A stretch of DNA of 64,000 bases from Pseudarthrobacter cellobiosi (GTDB lineage: Bacteria; Actinomycetota; Actinomycetes; Actinomycetales; Micrococcaceae), in the NCBI RefSeq assembly GCF_023913755.1, contig NZ_JAMXBJ010000049.1, positions 124,001 through 188,000 on the forward strand, given 5' to 3'. Shown one piece after another: positions 18,068 through 32,589 of the stretch. Numbering within the stretch: the first letter of the stretch is position 1; each line of letters opens with the position of its first letter. The translations under genes were made by a program, and so were the position numbers. The notes under the pieces are model-generated. The model had not been told where the DNA came from. It saw only the letters and a list, made by a program, of their open reading frames with translations, and searched no databases.

Positions 18068-19258
18068 TTACTTGACGATCTTGGTAACGCGTCCTGAACC
18101 AACGGTGCGGCCGCCTTCGCGGATAGCGAAGCCGAGGCCCTCTTCCATGGCGATGGGCTGGATGAGCGCAACGGTCATCTCAGTGTTGTCGCCAGGCATA
18201 ACCATTTCCGTGCCTTCCGGCAGGGTGATAACGCCGGTTACGTCCGTGGTGCGGAAGTAGAACTGCGGGCGGTAGTTCGAGTAGAACGGGTTGTGACGTC
18301 CGCCTTCGTCCTTGGAGAGGATGTAGACGTTGGCCTCGAAGTCGGTGTGCGGGGTGATGGAACCCGGCTTGACGACAACCTGGCCACGCTCTACGTCATC
18401 GCGCTTCAGACCGCGGAGCAGGAGGCCACAGTTCTCGCCGGCCCATGCTTCGTCGAGCTGCTTGTGGAACATCTCGATACCGGTAACCGTGGTCTTCTGG
18501 ACCGGGCGGATGCCGACGATCTCGACCTCGGAGTTGATGGCGAGAGTTCCGCGCTCGGCGCGGCCCGTTACAACGGTGCCACGGCCGGTGATCGTGAAGA
18601 CATCTTCGATCGGCATCAGGAACGGCTTGTCACGGTCACGTACGGGGTCCGGAACGGACTCGTCAACGGCTGCCATGAGGTCCTCGACGGACTTGACCCA
18701 GATGGGGTCGCCTTCGAGGGCCTTCAGGCCGGAAACGCGAACAACGGGAGCTTCGTCGCCATCGAAGCCCTGAGCCGAAAGCAGCTCACGAACTTCCATT
18801 TCAACGAGGTCCAGCAGCTCTTCGTCGTCAACCATGTCCGACTTGTTCAGCGCAACCAGCAGGTAGGGAACGCCAACCTGGCGGGCAAGCAGAACGTGCT
18901 CGCGGGTCTGAGCCATCGGGCCGTCAGTGGCGGCAACCACGAGGATTGCACCGTCCATCTGTGCGGCACCGGTGATCATGTTCTTGATGTAGTCAGCGTG
19001 ACCCGGAGCGTCTACGTGTGCGTAGTGGCGCTTCTCGGTCTGGTACTCAACGTGGGAAATGTTGATCGTGATGCCACGCTGGCGCTCTTCCGGAGCAGAG
19101 TCAATCGACGCGAAGTCGCGCTGCTCGTTGAGAGTCGGGTACTTGTCGTACAGCACCTTGGAAATGGCGGCAGTCAGCGTCGTCTTACCGTGGTCAACGT
19201 GACCAATGGTGCCGATGTTGACGTGCGGCTTAGTCCGCTCGAACTTTGCCTTTGCCAC
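18068..19258 (-). CDS. tuf: Elongation factor Tu
   Basis: GTPase that delivers aminoacyl-tRNA to the ribosomal A site. 396 residues, the normal length. G-domain motifs are all present: GHVDHGKT (P-loop), the conserved switch I region ending [14 protein letters not shown] (Asp-x-x-Gly) and NKSDMVDD (Asn-Lys-x-Asp). Domains II and III follow, ending in [15 protein letters not shown]. It is the last gene of the str operon. A 247-base gap from fusA contains a promoter candidate, so tuf may also be transcribed separately. Confidence 0.99.
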   Translation of the reverse strand: MAKAKFERTKPHVNIGTIGHVDHGKTTLTAAISKVLYDKYPTLNEQRDFASIDSAPEERQRGITINISHVEYQTEKRHYAHVDAPGHADYIKNMITGAAQMDGAILVVAATDGPMAQTREHVLLARQVGVPYLLVALNKSDMVDDEELLDLVEMEVRELLSAQGFDGDEAPVVRVSGLKALEGDPIWVKSVEDLMAAVDESVPDPVRDRDKPFLMPIEDVFTITGRGTVVTGRAERGTLAINSEVEIVGIRPVQKTTVTGIEMFHKQLDEAWAGENCGLLLRGLKRDDVERGQVVVKPGSITPHTDFEANVYILSKDEGGRHNPFYSNYRPQFYFRTTDVTGVITLPEGTEMVMPGDNTEMTVALIQPIAMEEGLGFAIREGGRTVGSGRVTKIVK

Positions 19259-19327
19259 AGGTTCCTCCTAGAACGTTTTCAAATGACTTACCCTTCAACC
19301 GCGCTTATCGCGGCAGAAACTCAGGCA

Positions 19328-19357
19328 AGTCTACTTGGGGGGCTTTGGATTGGTGAA
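19328..19357 (-). promoter_or_regulatory. Candidate tuf promoter
   Basis: On the minus strand TTCACC (19352-19357) and TAGACT (19328-19333) are spaced 18 bases apart. The -10 hexamer matches actinobacterial housekeeping promoters well, the -35 only moderately. It would start a leader of about 60 bases ahead of tuf. Confidence 0.45.
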
Positions 19358-19505
19358 ATTGCAGATTCAGGAACTAATACTAGTCCCTCGAGCCTGTTCG
19401 TGCAGATGGCCGGGGCCCGGCTTGACCGGACCCGGCCACCTGCACCAGGTGAGCTTCCGTCAACCGGAAACGCACCCGAGTTTTTTGCTGCGAAAGTCGG
19501 AAAGA

Positions 19506-21620
19506 CTACTCGCCGCGGTTCTTCTGGATGATCTCGTCGGCAAATGCCTTCGGGACCTCGGCGTAGCTGTGGAACGTCATGGAGTACACAGCGCGGCCCT
19601 GGGTCTTGGAACGCAGGTCACCGATGTAGCCGAACATGCCGGACAGCGGGACGTGCGCACGGATGACCTTGACACCCTGTGCATCTTCCATGGACTGCAT
19701 CTGGCCACGGCGGGAGTTGAGGTCACCGATTACTTCACCCATGTATTCCTCAGGGGTGCGGACCTCTACATCCATCAGCGGTTCGAGCAGGATGGGGTTC
19801 GCCTTGCGTGCGGCTTCCTTGAAAGCCATACGGCCGGCGATCTTGAACGCCATTTCCGAAGAGTCAACATCGTGGTAAGCGCCGTCAATCAGCGTCGCCT
19901 TGATGCCAACAACCGGGTAACCGGCCAGGACGCCGTCATTCAGTGCATCCTGGATACCGGCGTCAACCGACGGGATATATTCGCGCGGAATACGGCCACC
20001 AGTGACCTTGTTCTCGAACTCGTACAGCTCGCCCTCGGAAGTGTCCAGCGGCCCAATGGCAATCTGGATCTTTGCGAACTGACCCGAACCACCGGTCTGC
20101 TTCTTGTGCGTGTAGTCGTGACGCGCAACAACATTCTTGATGGTTTCGCGGTAAGCGACCTGCGGCTTGCCGACGTTGGCCTCGACCTTGAATTCGCGGC
20201 GCATGCGGTCCACCAGGATATCCAGGTGGAGCTCGCCCATGCCGGCGATGATGGTCTGACCGGTGTCCTCGTTGAGGGAGACCTGGAAGGTCGGGTCCTC
20301 AGCGGAGAGCTTCTGGATAGCCAGTGAGAGCTTCTCCTGGTCACCCTTCGTGTTCGGTTCGATGGCAACCGAGATCACGGGCTCCGGGAAGCTCATGGAC
20401 TCGAGGACGATCTGGTTGCTGGAGTCACACAGGGTGTCGCCCGTGGTGGTGTCCTTCAGCCCGATCGCTGCGTAGATGTGGCCGGCGGTAGCGCCCTCAA
20501 CAGGCATTTCCTTGTTGGCGTGCATCTGGAACAGCTTGCCGATGCGCTCCTTCTTGCCCTTGGTGGAGTTGACCACCTGAGCACCCGCTTCGACGTGACC
20601 GGAGTACACGCGGATGAAGGTGAGCTGGCCGAAGAAGGGGTGCGCAGCAATCTTGAACGCCAGAGCCGAGAACGGCTCCTCGGAGGAAGGCGCGCGCGTG
20701 AGTTCCTTCTCTTCGTCGCGAGGATCGTGACCGATCATCGGCGGGACGTCGAGCGGGTTCGGCAGGTAGTCAACCACGGCGTCAAGCATCGGCTGAACGC
20801 CGCGGTTCTTGAACGCGGAGCCACAGAAGACCGGGTAGAGCTCAGAGTTGATCGTCATCTTGCGGATGCCGGCCTTGAGCTCCTCGACGGTGAGTTCTTC
20901 ACCCTCGAGGTACTTCTCCATGAGCTCTTCGGTAGCGTCAGCCACCGTCTCAACGAGGGCAGCCCGGTATTCCTTGGCCTTCTCCAGCAGATCCGCGGGG
21001 ATCTCCTGGACCTCGTACTTGGCACCCATGGTGACGTCACCCTTGGAGTCGCCCGGCCAGACCAGCGCGCGCATTTCCAGGATGTCGACAACGCCGGTGA
21101 AGTCGTTCTCGGCACCGATCGGCAGCTGCATAACAAGCGGCTTGGCACCGAGGCGGCTGATGATCGTGTCTACGGTGTAGTAAAAGTCAGCGCCGAGCTT
21201 GTCCATCTTGTTGACGAAGCAGATACGCGGAACGTTGTACTTGTCAGCCTGGCGCCAAACGGTCTCAGACTGGGGCTCGACACCTTCTTTACCATCGAAC
21301 ACGGCAACGGCGCCGTCGAGGACGCGCAGTGAGCGCTCAACCTCGACGGTGAAGTCAACGTGGCCGGGGGTGTCAATGATGTTGATCTGGTTGTTGTCCC
21401 AGAAGCAGGTCACGGCGGCAGACGTGATGGTGATGCCGCGTTCCTTCTCCTGTTCCATCCAGTCAGTCGTCGAAGCGCCGTCGTGCGTTTCGCCGATCTT
21501 GTGGTTCACACCTGTGTAGAACAGAATGCGCTCGGTGGTGGTGGTCTTGCCAGCATCGATGTGAGCCATGATGCCGATGTTGCGGACCTTACTAAGGTCT
21601 GTAAGCACGTCCTGTGCCAC
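19506..21620 (-). CDS. fusA: Elongation factor G
   Basis: Ribosomal translocase GTPase; also acts in ribosome recycling with RRF. 704 residues, standard length. The G domain starts with [20 protein letters not shown] (P-loop), then [17 protein letters not shown] and the [10 protein letters not shown] motif. Domains II-V follow, with the domain IV tip region [13 protein letters not shown] and the C-terminal [20 protein letters not shown] signature. It lies between rpsG and tuf in the usual str order. No duplicate or truncation is evident. Confidence 0.99.
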   Translation of the reverse strand: MAQDVLTDLSKVRNIGIMAHIDAGKTTTTERILFYTGVNHKIGETHDGASTTDWMEQEKERGITITSAAVTCFWDNNQINIIDTPGHVDFTVEVERSLRVLDGAVAVFDGKEGVEPQSETVWRQADKYNVPRICFVNKMDKLGADFYYTVDTIISRLGAKPLVMQLPIGAENDFTGVVDILEMRALVWPGDSKGDVTMGAKYEVQEIPADLLEKAKEYRAALVETVADATEELMEKYLEGEELTVEELKAGIRKMTINSELYPVFCGSAFKNRGVQPMLDAVVDYLPNPLDVPPMIGHDPRDEEKELTRAPSSEEPFSALAFKIAAHPFFGQLTFIRVYSGHVEAGAQVVNSTKGKKERIGKLFQMHANKEMPVEGATAGHIYAAIGLKDTTTGDTLCDSSNQIVLESMSFPEPVISVAIEPNTKGDQEKLSLAIQKLSAEDPTFQVSLNEDTGQTIIAGMGELHLDILVDRMRREFKVEANVGKPQVAYRETIKNVVARHDYTHKKQTGGSGQFAKIQIAIGPLDTSEGELYEFENKVTGGRIPREYIPSVDAGIQDALNDGVLAGYPVVGIKATLIDGAYHDVDSSEMAFKIAGRMAFKEAARKANPILLEPLMDVEVRTPEEYMGEVIGDLNSRRGQMQSMEDAQGVKVIRAHVPLSGMFGYIGDLRSKTQGRAVYSMTFHSYAEVPKAFADEIIQKNRGE

Positions 21621-21650
21621 GGTGTCTCCCTTTCGGATGGACTACGCGTT

Positions 21651-21678
21651 CGCCGCCGGCTCAGTCGAGCCGGCGGCG
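21651..21678. other. Intercistronic hairpin between rpsG and fusA
   Basis: Perfect 12-bp GC-only-rich arms (CGCCGCCGGCTC and its complement) with a four-base loop in the 69-base gap between rpsG and fusA. There is no U-run, so it is more likely an RNA processing, stability or translational element than a terminator. Confidence 0.65.
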
Positions 21679-21689
21679 TCCGGGAAGTA

Positions 21690-22160
21690 TTACCAGCGGT
21701 AGTGTGCGAAGGCCTTGTTGGACTCGGCCATCTTGTGGGTGTCTTCGCGACGCTTCACAGCGGCACCGAGACCGTTGGAGGCATCCAGGATTTCGTTCTG
21801 GAGGCGCTCGGTCATGGTCTTTTCACGGCGGGCCTTGGAGTAGCCAACCAGCCAACGCAGGGCGAGGGCGGTGGAGCGGCCCGGCTTGACCTCAACCGGA
21901 ACCTGGTACGTAGCGCCACCAACGCGGCGTGAGCGGACCTCGAGGGAAGGCTTGACGTTCTCCATGGCCTTCTTGAGGGCTGCTACGGGGTCGCCGCCGG
22001 ACTTGGCGCGGGCGCCTTCGAGGGCACCGTAAACAATGCGCTCTGCGGTGGACTTCTTACCGTCAACCAGCACCTTGTTGATCAGCTGGGTAACCAGCGG
22101 GGAGCCGTAAACGGGATCTAGTACGAGCGGCCGCTTGGGGGCCGGACCCTTGCGAGGCAT
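21690..22160 (-). CDS. rpsG: 30S ribosomal protein S7
   Basis: Assembly-initiating protein of the 30S head and part of the E-site; represses the str operon in E. coli. 156 residues, canonical. It begins [20 protein letters not shown] and carries [19 protein letters not shown]-like sequence (here [20 protein letters not shown]) and the C-terminal [20 protein letters not shown]. Its ATG is one base beyond the rpsL stop codon, so the two are translationally coupled. Confidence 0.99.
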   Translation of the reverse strand: MPRKGPAPKRPLVLDPVYGSPLVTQLINKVLVDGKKSTAERIVYGALEGARAKSGGDPVAALKKAMENVKPSLEVRSRRVGGATYQVPVEVKPGRSTALALRWLVGYSKARREKTMTERLQNEILDASNGLGAAVKRREDTHKMAESNKAFAHYRW

Positions 22161-22161
22161 A

Positions 22162-22536
22162 TTACTTCTTCTCCATCTTTGCGCCGTAACGGCTGCGTGC
22201 CTGCTTACGGTTCTTCACACCCTGGGTATCGAGGGCGCCACGGACGATCTTGTAGCGAACGCCGGGGAGGTCCTTCACGCGACCGCCGCGAACGAGCACA
22301 ATGGAGTGCTCCTGCAGGTTGTGGCCTACACCGGGGATGTAAGCGGTAACTTCAACGCCACCGTTGAGGCGCACACGTGCAACCTTACGAAGAGCCGAGT
22401 TCGGCTTCTTGGGGGTGGTGGTGTAAACGCGGGTGCAAACACCGCGGCGCATCGGGCTGCCGTTAAGCGCGGGAGCCTTGGTCTTTTTGACCTTAGGCGT
22501 GCGGCCCTTGCGGACCAGCTGGTTAATCGTAGGCAC
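22162..22536 (-). CDS. rpsL: 30S ribosomal protein S12
   Basis: Decoding-centre protein controlling translational accuracy. 124 residues from a GTG start at 22536; longer readings upstream have no family similarity, and GGAG nine bases upstream supports this start. It begins [20 protein letters not shown]. The positions where streptomycin-resistance changes occur are wild type: [15 protein letters not shown] (the first Lys region) and [11 protein letters not shown] with the second region intact. First gene of the str operon, one base before rpsG. Confidence 0.98.
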   Translation of the reverse strand: MPTINQLVRKGRTPKVKKTKAPALNGSPMRRGVCTRVYTTTPKKPNSALRKVARVRLNGGVEVTAYIPGVGHNLQEHSIVLVRGGRVKDLPGVRYKIVRGALDTQGVKNRKQARSRYGAKMEKK

Positions 22537-22820
22537 TCTCGTGTTCTCCGTTGGTTTGATCTCTACCTTCACGCTCAGGCGCCAGCCTGAACACAATGGT
22601 TTTGGCGTTGCTCCTTGCAGCTGCGGCCTCTGGAAACTTGCGTAGGCGTGCAAAAGCGTGGCATTCGTTGCGCACCTTACCCGCAACCCGGAAACAAGCT
22701 CCACCCAGCATCATGAGAACAAAACCAAAATGATGCTGCGGCGGCCTTCATCCACTGCCACACAGAACAATTACACAAAGTTTAGCACGGCTGGACCCGG
22801 GCCCTGAATCGGGTGTAGAC
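22537..22820 (-). promoter_or_regulatory. Promoter/leader region of the str operon
   Basis: No gene is visible between the rpoC terminator and rpsL. On the minus strand TAAACT (22779-22784) fits an actinobacterial -10, but no good -35 lies 17 bases upstream. If correct, the rpsL leader would be about 240 bases. It contains an inverted pair (CATCATGAGAACAAAACCAAAATGATG, arms CATCAT/ATGATG at 22709-22735). Confidence 0.4.
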
Positions 22821-22859
22821 GAAAGGCCCCGCCTCCACAGAGTGGAAGCGGGGCCTTTC
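22821..22859 (-). terminator. Terminator after rpoC
   Basis: Hairpin with arms GAAAGGCCCCGC and its complement plus further pairs through TTCCAC/GTGGAG (one mismatch), five-base loop, 12 bases beyond the rpoC stop. The U content after the stem is low (TTTCGTCT), but position and stability fit termination. Confidence 0.8.
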
Positions 22860-22870
22860 AATGCAATCGA

Positions 22871-26770
<3,900 letters not shown>

Positions 26771-26830
26771 ATGGTCCCTGTTCTCTCTTGTTCTCTAAAT
26801 TCTGAAGTCTTGGTTACGGGAAGAGGGAGG

Positions 26831-26870
26831 TGATGTCCGACGGCGGGTGGTCACCCGCCGTCGGACATCA
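26831..26870. other. Perfect 40-bp palindrome between rpoB and rpoC
   Basis: Arms of 19 bases, TGATGTCCGACGGCGGGTG at 26831-26849 and its exact complement at 26852-26870, two-base centre. It begins five bases beyond the rpoB stop codon (26876). No U-run follows on the minus strand (next bases CCTCCCTCTT), so it is not a standard intrinsic terminator. It could limit read-through, protect the rpoB 3' end or be an RNase III-type processing site. Confidence 0.8.
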
Positions 26871-26875
26871 ACCTG

Positions 26876-29800
26876 CTAAACCTCTTCTACGGAACTGGGC
26901 TCTGCACGAGACAGATCGATGCCCAGTTCTTCCGCAGCCGTGAAGACTGCGTCATCAGAGTCACGCATTTCAATTGTGGTTCCGTCCGTGGAGAGTACTT
27001 CCACGTTCAGGCACAGCGACTGCATTTCCTTGATCAAGACCTTGAAGGACTCAGGAACGCCCGGCTCGGGGATGTTCTCGCCCTTGACGATTGCTTCGTA
27101 GACCTTGACACGACCGTGGATATCATCCGACTTGATGGTGAGGAGTTCCTGGAGCGTGTACGCGGCGCCATAAGCTTCGAGCGCCCACACTTCCATCTCA
27201 CCGAAGCGCTGGCCACCGAACTGTGCCTTACCACCCAGCGGCTGCTGCGTGATCATGGAGTACGGGCCAGTGGAACGGGCGTGAATCTTGTCGTCCACCA
27301 GGTGGTGGAGCTTCAGGATGTACATGTAGCCGACCGAGATCGGATCCGGGAACGGCTCGCCGGAGCGGCCGTCGAAGAGGCGGGTCTTGCCTGAGGAGTT
27401 GATCAGGCGGTCGCCGTCGCGGGTGAGGTTGGTGGAGTCGAGCAGGCCCGTGATTTCCTCTTCACGGGCGCCATCGAACACCGGCGTTGCAACAGTGGTC
27501 TGGCCACTCTCGCGCGGCAGGTTCGGCAGCTGCTTCATCCACTCGGGCTCGCCTTCGATCTTCCAACCGGTCTTGGCAACCCAGCCGAGGTGCGTTTCCA
27601 GCACCTGGCCGACGTTCATACGGCCCGGAACACCCAGCGGGTTCAGGACAATATCAACGGGGGTACCGTCGGCAAGGAAGGGCATGTCCTCGATCGGGAG
27701 GATCTTGGAGATAACGCCCTTGTTGCCGTGACGGCCGGCGAGCTTGTCGCCGTCGGTGATCTTGCGCTTGGCGGCCACGTAGACGCGCACCAACTGGTTC
27801 ACGCCCGGGGGCAGCTCGTCGTCGTTGTCGCGGTCGAAGACGCGGACGCCGATGACGGTGCCGGACTCGCCGTGCGGAACCTTCAGGGAGGTGTCGCGCA
27901 CTTCGCGGGACTTCTCACCGAAGATGGCGCGCAGCAGGCGCTCTTCCGGGGTCAGTTCGGTTTCACCCTTCGGGGTGACCTTTCCGACCAGGATGTCGCC
28001 GGCTTCAACCTCGGCACCGATGTGGATGATGCCGCGCTCGTCCAGGCCTGCCAGGACTTCCTCGGACACGTTGGGGATGTCACGGGTGATTTCCTCGGCA
28101 CCAAGCTTGGTGTCGCGGGCATCGATCTCGTGCTCCTCGATGTGGATGGAGGAAAGAACGTCCTCGGCAACAATGCGCTGCGAGAGGATGATGGCGTCCT
28201 CGAAGTTGTGGCCTTCCCATGACATGAATGCCACGAGCAGGTTCTTACCAAGGGCGAGTTCGCCCTGGTCCGTTGCCGGACCGTCGGCGATGATGCCGCC
28301 GACCTCGAGGCGCTGGCCTTCGTTCACCAGGACACGGTTGTTGTAGCAGTTGCCCTGGTTGGAGCGTGCGAACTTGTTGATGCGGTAGTTGGTTTCCGTA
28401 CCGTCGTCGTTGAGCATGATGACGAGCTCAGCGGAGACCTCGGTAACCACACCGGCCTTCTTCGCAATGGTGACATCACCGGCGTCGACGGCTGCGGCGC
28501 GCTCCATGCCGGTACCCACGAACGGGGCCTCGGAACGGACCAGCGGCACGGCCTGGCGCTGCATGTTGGCACCCATGAGTGCGCGGTTAGCATCGTCATG
28601 CTCGAGGAACGGGATCAGGGCCGTAGCCACGGACACCATCTGGCGCGGGGAAACGTCCATGAACTCGACCTCGCCGGCGGGAACGAGCACAGGCTCGCCT
28701 CCACCACCACGGGCGCGGACCAGGACGGTCTCTTCGGCGAACTTCTTGTTCTCATCCAGCGGAGCGTTGGCCTGTGCGATCAGGACCTCTGCCTCGTCGT
28801 CGGCCGTGAGGTACTGGACCTCATCGGAGACAACGCCTTCAGCGACGAGACGGTAAGGAGTCTCGATGAAGCCGAACGGGTTGATGCGGCCGTAGGATGC
28901 CAGCGAACCGATCAGGCCAATGTTCGGGCCTTCAGGGGTTTCGATGGGGCACATACGTCCGTAGTGGGACGGGTGAACGTCTCGAACTTCCATGCCTGCG
29001 CGGTCACGGGACAGACCACCCGGGCCAAGCGCGGACAGACGGCGCTTGTGGGTCAGACCCGACAGCGGGTTGTTCTGGTCCATGAACTGTGACAGCTGGG
29101 AAGTTCCGAAGAACTCCTTGATGGCTGCAACGACAGGGCGGATGTTGATCAGTGTCTGCGGCGTGATGGCCTCGACGTCCTGGGTGGTCATCCGCTCGCG
29201 GACAACGCGCTCCATGCGGGACAGGCCGGTGCGGACCTGGTTCTCGATGAGCTCGCCGACGGCGCGGATACGACGGTTGCCGAAGTGGTCGATGTCATCG
29301 ATCTCAACGCGCAGCTCGTGGTCCTGGCCGTCGCGCTTGCCCGTGAGGGTCTTCTCGCCGGCGTGCAGGGCAACCAGGAACTTGATCATGGCCACGATGT
29401 CTTCAACGTGCAGGACCGAAGCTTCCTTGTCGCCAAGGGAGCGGTCGATGCCAAGCTTGCGGTTGATCTTGTAACGGCCAACCTTGGCCAGATCGTAGCG
29501 CTTGGAGTTGAAGTACAGGTTGTCCAGGAGGGACTGGGCAGCCTCGACTGTGGGCGGCTCGCCCGGTCGCAGCTTCCGGTAGATGTCCAGCAACGCGTCT
29601 TCGCGGGTCTCGGTGGCGTCCTTCTCCAGCGTTGCACGCATGGAGTCGTACTGGCCGAACTCTTCGAGGATCTGGCCTTCGGTCCAGCCGAGGGCCTTCA
29701 GCAGAACGGTGACGGACTGCTTGCGCTTGCGGTCGAGGCGAACGCCGACCTGGTCGCGCTTGTCGATCTCGAGTTCAAACCATGCACCGCGGGACGGGAT

Positions 29801-30385
29801 GATCTTGGCAGTGAAGATGTCCTTGTCACTGGTCTTGTCGGCGGTGCGCTCAAAGTAGGCGCCCGGTGAACGGACCAGCTGGGAGACGACCACACGCTCG
29901 GTGCCGTTGACGACGAAGGTGCCCTTCTCCGTCATGAGGGGGAAGTCGCCCATGAACACGGTCTGCTGCTTGATTTCGCCCGTGTTGTTGTTCATGAACT
30001 CGGCCTTGACGTACAGCGGTGCCGAGTACGTTGCGTCCCGGTCCTTGCACTCGGCCATGGTGTACTTCGGGTCAGCGAACTCCGGATCGGAGAAGCTCAG
30101 GGACATGGTGCCCTGGAAGTCCTCGATCGGGGAGATCTCTTCAAAGATGTCCGACAGTCCGGACGAGGTGGCGACGCTGAGATCGTTTTCTTCGACGGCC
30201 TTCGCTACGCGCGCCTGCCAGCGTTCGTTTCCGACCAGCCAGTCGAAGCTGTCCGTCTGCAGGGCAAGGAGATTCGGAACGTCCAGCGGTTCGTGAATCT
30301 TTGCGAATGAGAGCCGGCGAGTGGCACCATCAGTGCTGTCGGCGGTGTTAGCGGTTTCGTTATTAGAGGTGCTCGAGGCGACCAA
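26876..30385 (-). CDS. rpoB: DNA-directed RNA polymerase subunit beta
   Basis: Subunit of RNA polymerase that forms one jaw and the rifampicin pocket. From the TTG at 30385, 1169 residues, as in relatives; GGAAGGA lies six bases upstream. A GTG at 30400 would add five residues (MEGSL) but has no ribosome binding site. The rifampicin region reads [20 protein letters not shown] then [18 protein letters not shown]: no known resistance substitution is visible. The C-terminal part has [20 protein letters not shown]. Unlike the classical order, rpoB is separated from rplJL by three genes and begins its own transcription unit. Confidence 0.98.
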   Translation of the reverse strand: MVASSTSNNETANTADSTDGATRRLSFAKIHEPLDVPNLLALQTDSFDWLVGNERWQARVAKAVEENDLSVATSSGLSDIFEEISPIEDFQGTMSLSFSDPEFADPKYTMAECKDRDATYSAPLYVKAEFMNNNTGEIKQQTVFMGDFPLMTEKGTFVVNGTERVVVSQLVRSPGAYFERTADKTSDKDIFTAKIIPSRGAWFELEIDKRDQVGVRLDRKRKQSVTVLLKALGWTEGQILEEFGQYDSMRATLEKDATETREDALLDIYRKLRPGEPPTVEAAQSLLDNLYFNSKRYDLAKVGRYKINRKLGIDRSLGDKEASVLHVEDIVAMIKFLVALHAGEKTLTGKRDGQDHELRVEIDDIDHFGNRRIRAVGELIENQVRTGLSRMERVVRERMTTQDVEAITPQTLINIRPVVAAIKEFFGTSQLSQFMDQNNPLSGLTHKRRLSALGPGGLSRDRAGMEVRDVHPSHYGRMCPIETPEGPNIGLIGSLASYGRINPFGFIETPYRLVAEGVVSDEVQYLTADDEAEVLIAQANAPLDENKKFAEETVLVRARGGGGEPVLVPAGEVEFMDVSPRQMVSVATALIPFLEHDDANRALMGANMQRQAVPLVRSEAPFVGTGMERAAAVDAGDVTIAKKAGVVTEVSAELVIMLNDDGTETNYRINKFARSNQGNCYNNRVLVNEGQRLEVGGIIADGPATDQGELALGKNLLVAFMSWEGHNFEDAIILSQRIVAEDVLSSIHIEEHEIDARDTKLGAEEITRDIPNVSEEVLAGLDERGIIHIGAEVEAGDILVGKVTPKGETELTPEERLLRAIFGEKSREVRDTSLKVPHGESGTVIGVRVFDRDNDDELPPGVNQLVRVYVAAKRKITDGDKLAGRHGNKGVISKILPIEDMPFLADGTPVDIVLNPLGVPGRMNVGQVLETHLGWVAKTGWKIEGEPEWMKQLPNLPRESGQTTVATPVFDGAREEEITGLLDSTNLTRDGDRLINSSGKTRLFDGRSGEPFPDPISVGYMYILKLHHLVDDKIHARSTGPYSMITQQPLGGKAQFGGQRFGEMEVWALEAYGAAYTLQELLTIKSDDIHGRVKVYEAIVKGENIPEPGVPESFKVLIKEMQSLCLNVEVLSTDGTTIEMRDSDDAVFTAAEELGIDLSRAEPSSVEEV

Positions 30386-30681
30386 GAGGGATCCTTCCAC
30401 AGACCTTCAGGCGTTTTCAGATCTCCCCCGCTGTGCACCCTGCGGAATGACTCCGCAGTGCTACCATCCGGTTCCGCTATATGACCCGGGCCGGGGCTTT
30501 CCATACAATGACGTTGTTGACGGCACGTTGATGGTCAGCTGCCAGGCAAAGCCCACCGCTATATGAAGGCTGAAGGTAAACAGGGAAGACGCAAATATCT
30601 ACGATACGGCAAAACCAATTACGTGTCTACCCCACAACCGGACTTATTGCAAGCACTGTTTTTTTAATACCGGAAGCGGCA
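30386..30681 (-). promoter_or_regulatory. Upstream region of rpoB
   Basis: About 300 bases between the lipoprotein stop codon and rpoB with no gene on either strand. The rpoBC promoter should lie here because the neighbouring gene is a separate unit. I see AT-rich stretches (for example around 30585-30625) but no promoter pair I would assign. Confidence 0.35.
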
Positions 30682-31152
30682 TCAGAGCCGGAGCGTAACG
30701 TCCTCAGCCGTGCAGGCCTGGGCGTTTGCGAAGACAGCATCACGCACACCATCCTTGGAACCCTGCTCGGGATCACCGCCGCTTTTCGCGGCCGTGGAGT
30801 GGTCAAGCGCGAGGACGCTGAGCGAGGTAAACAGTCCCACCAGGTTCCCCGACACCGTATCCTTGGCGTCCTGCGCGGCAAAGTAGATGTCCTCGTAGGC
30901 GTTGGAATCGTCCTGGATGGCCTTGTAGTCGGCGTAGAGCGAGTTGAACGTCTCGCAGGCTCCCTTAACACCGCCGGCCTGGGGCGCTGCTGAAGGACTG
31001 GAAGAGCGCGACGGCGACGCGGTGGAAGGTGCGGACGTGGACGCAGTCGGGGCTGCTGTGGATGAAGTGCTGTCCGGCGCAGGAGTGGCAACGCTGCAGG
31101 CGGTGAGTCCGGCGAGGCTGGCCATGGCTGCCGCGGCGAGGATTTTCTTCAA
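30682..31152 (-). CDS. Small secreted lipoprotein, unknown function
   Basis: A 156-residue predicted lipoprotein read from a TTG at 31152 (GGGAGC eight bases upstream). The N-terminus LKKILAAAAMASLAGLTACS is a type II signal peptide with lipobox LTAC, cysteine at residue 19. A Ser/Thr/Pro/Ala-rich linker of about 40 residues follows, then a folded part of about 90 residues with two cysteines (GACETFNSLYADYKAIQDDS and FANAQACTAEDVTLRL). A longer upstream reading frame lacks a signal peptide and is unlikely. I do not recognise the domain. The gene is alone on its strand between rpoB and the divergent thiolase gene. Confidence 0.78.
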   Translation of the reverse strand: MKKILAAAAMASLAGLTACSVATPAPDSTSSTAAPTASTSAPSTASPSRSSSPSAAPQAGGVKGACETFNSLYADYKAIQDDSNAYEDIYFAAQDAKDTVSGNLVGLFTSLSVLALDHSTAAKSGGDPEQGSKDGVRDAVFANAQACTAEDVTLRL

Positions 31153-31316
31153 GATGCTGCTCCCTGTTTTGCGTTGCTCTGTTGCTTTCGTCTTCGCCGT
31201 CCACCCTACGCACCACCGCGACCACGCGCACATCCGGCGGATGGGTAGTTCTCCCCTAGTGGCCACGGCCCGCACGAATGGAATCATCGGCGCCCCTGCG
31301 GCGTTTGGATAAATAG

Positions 31317-31330
31317 GTGACATGCCTCAC
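31317..31330. promoter_or_regulatory. CRP/GlxR-type operator candidate
   Basis: GTGACATGCCTCAC has the GTGA-N6-TCAC dyad that CRP-family regulators bind (consensus TGTGA-N6-TCACA in E. coli CRP and corynebacterial GlxR). It lies 44 bases upstream of the thiolase start, suitable for control of a catabolic gene. The outer bases (G before, G after) do not match the full consensus. Confidence 0.5.
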
Positions 31331-31373
31331 GGTAGCCTTGGAAGTACATCGATTCAGAGCGGAAGAGATCACA

Positions 31374-32573
31374 ATGGGCAACTCCAACGACAACACTGAC
31401 GTGGTCATCCTGGCCGGTGCGCGCACCCCGCAGGGCCGGCTCAACGGGCAACTGGCGAGCTTCACCGCCGTCGAACTCGGAGCGCACGCGATCAGATCCG
31501 CGATTGCCGCGAGCGGCGTGGAGGCCGGCCAAGTGGACGCCGTCATCATGGGCCAGGTACTGCAGGCCGGCGCCGGGCAGAACCCCGCACGCCAGAGCGC
31601 TATCGGAGCGGGAATCGGCTGGAACGTTCCCACGGTCACCATCAACAAGGTGTGCCTGTCCGGGCTGACCGCGGTGATCGACGCCGCCAGGATGATCCGC
31701 AGCGGCGACGCCACGGTGGTGGTGGCCGGCGGTCAGGAATCCATGACCCGTGCGCCCCACCTACTGCCGGGTTCCCGCCAGGGCTGGACCTATGGCGCCA
31801 TCCAGGCTCTGGATGTCGCGGCGCACGACGGCCTCACGGATGCGTTCGACGGCCAGTCCATGGGCCTTTCTACCGAAACCAAGAACCTGACCCTGGGCAT
31901 TGACCGGACCTCGCAGGACAACGTGGCCGCCCACTCGCACCAGCGTGCGGCGCTGGCGGCGAAGAACGGCGTCTTCGACGACGAGATCGCACCCATCAGC
32001 GTCAAGCAGCGCAAGGGCGATCCCATCGTTGTCTCCGCCGATGAAGGCGTACGGCCCAACACGTCCATCGAGTCCCTGGCCGGGCTGCGGGCGGCCTTTG
32101 TCAGCGACGGAACCATCACCGCAGGCAATTCTTCTCCCCTGTCCGACGGCGCCTCCGCACTGGTGCTGGCATCGCGCCGTTTCGCGGAGGAGAACGGCCT
32201 GGAATACCTGGCTGTGGTGGGGAAGCCCGGACAGGTTGCGGGTCCGGACAATTCCCTGCATTCGCAGCCTTCCCACGCGATCATGAACGCACTGCAGCGG
32301 GCGGAATGGAGCACCGCGGACCTGGACTTCATCGAAATTAACGAAGCCTTCGGTTCGGTCGCGGTGCAGTCGCTGAAGGACCTGGACTACCCTCTGGAGA
32401 AGTGCAACATCCACGGCGGCGCCATTGCCTTGGGCCACCCGATCGGGGCGTCCGGTGCGCGGTTGGCGCTCCACGCGGCCCATGAACTTAAACGGCGTGG
32501 CCGCGGTAAGGCCGCGGTTTCGCTGTGCGGCGGCGGCGGTCAGGGCGAAGCCTTGCTGCTGTACCGCGACTGA
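31374..32573 (+). CDS. Acetyl-CoA acetyltransferase (thiolase)
   Basis: Condenses or cleaves acyl-CoA with CoA in fatty-acid degradation or acetoacetyl-CoA metabolism; cytoplasmic. 399 residues from the ATG at 31374, with GGAAGAG upstream; this removes 19 codons of a longer reading frame. Catalytic motifs: INKVCLSGLTA with the acyl-accepting Cys, the NEAFGSVA segment, GGAIALGHPIGASGARL with the active-site His, and the C-terminal SLCGGGGQGEALLL with the second Cys. A CRP-type dyad lies just upstream. The next gene (ybaK-like) follows after 16 bases on the same strand. Which acyl chain length it prefers cannot be told from sequence. Confidence 0.94.
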   Translation: MGNSNDNTDVVILAGARTPQGRLNGQLASFTAVELGAHAIRSAIAASGVEAGQVDAVIMGQVLQAGAGQNPARQSAIGAGIGWNVPTVTINKVCLSGLTAVIDAARMIRSGDATVVVAGGQESMTRAPHLLPGSRQGWTYGAIQALDVAAHDGLTDAFDGQSMGLSTETKNLTLGIDRTSQDNVAAHSHQRAALAAKNGVFDDEIAPISVKQRKGDPIVVSADEGVRPNTSIESLAGLRAAFVSDGTITAGNSSPLSDGASALVLASRRFAEENGLEYLAVVGKPGQVAGPDNSLHSQPSHAIMNALQRAEWSTADLDFIEINEAFGSVAVQSLKDLDYPLEKCNIHGGAIALGHPIGASGARLALHAAHELKRRGRGKAAVSLCGGGGQGEALLLYRD

Positions 32574-32589
32574 TGGCGGGCACGAACTG

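Noticed and set aside
28950-29100. Rifampicin-resistance substitution in rpoB
   Set aside because: The resistance region reads as wild type at the positions commonly changed.
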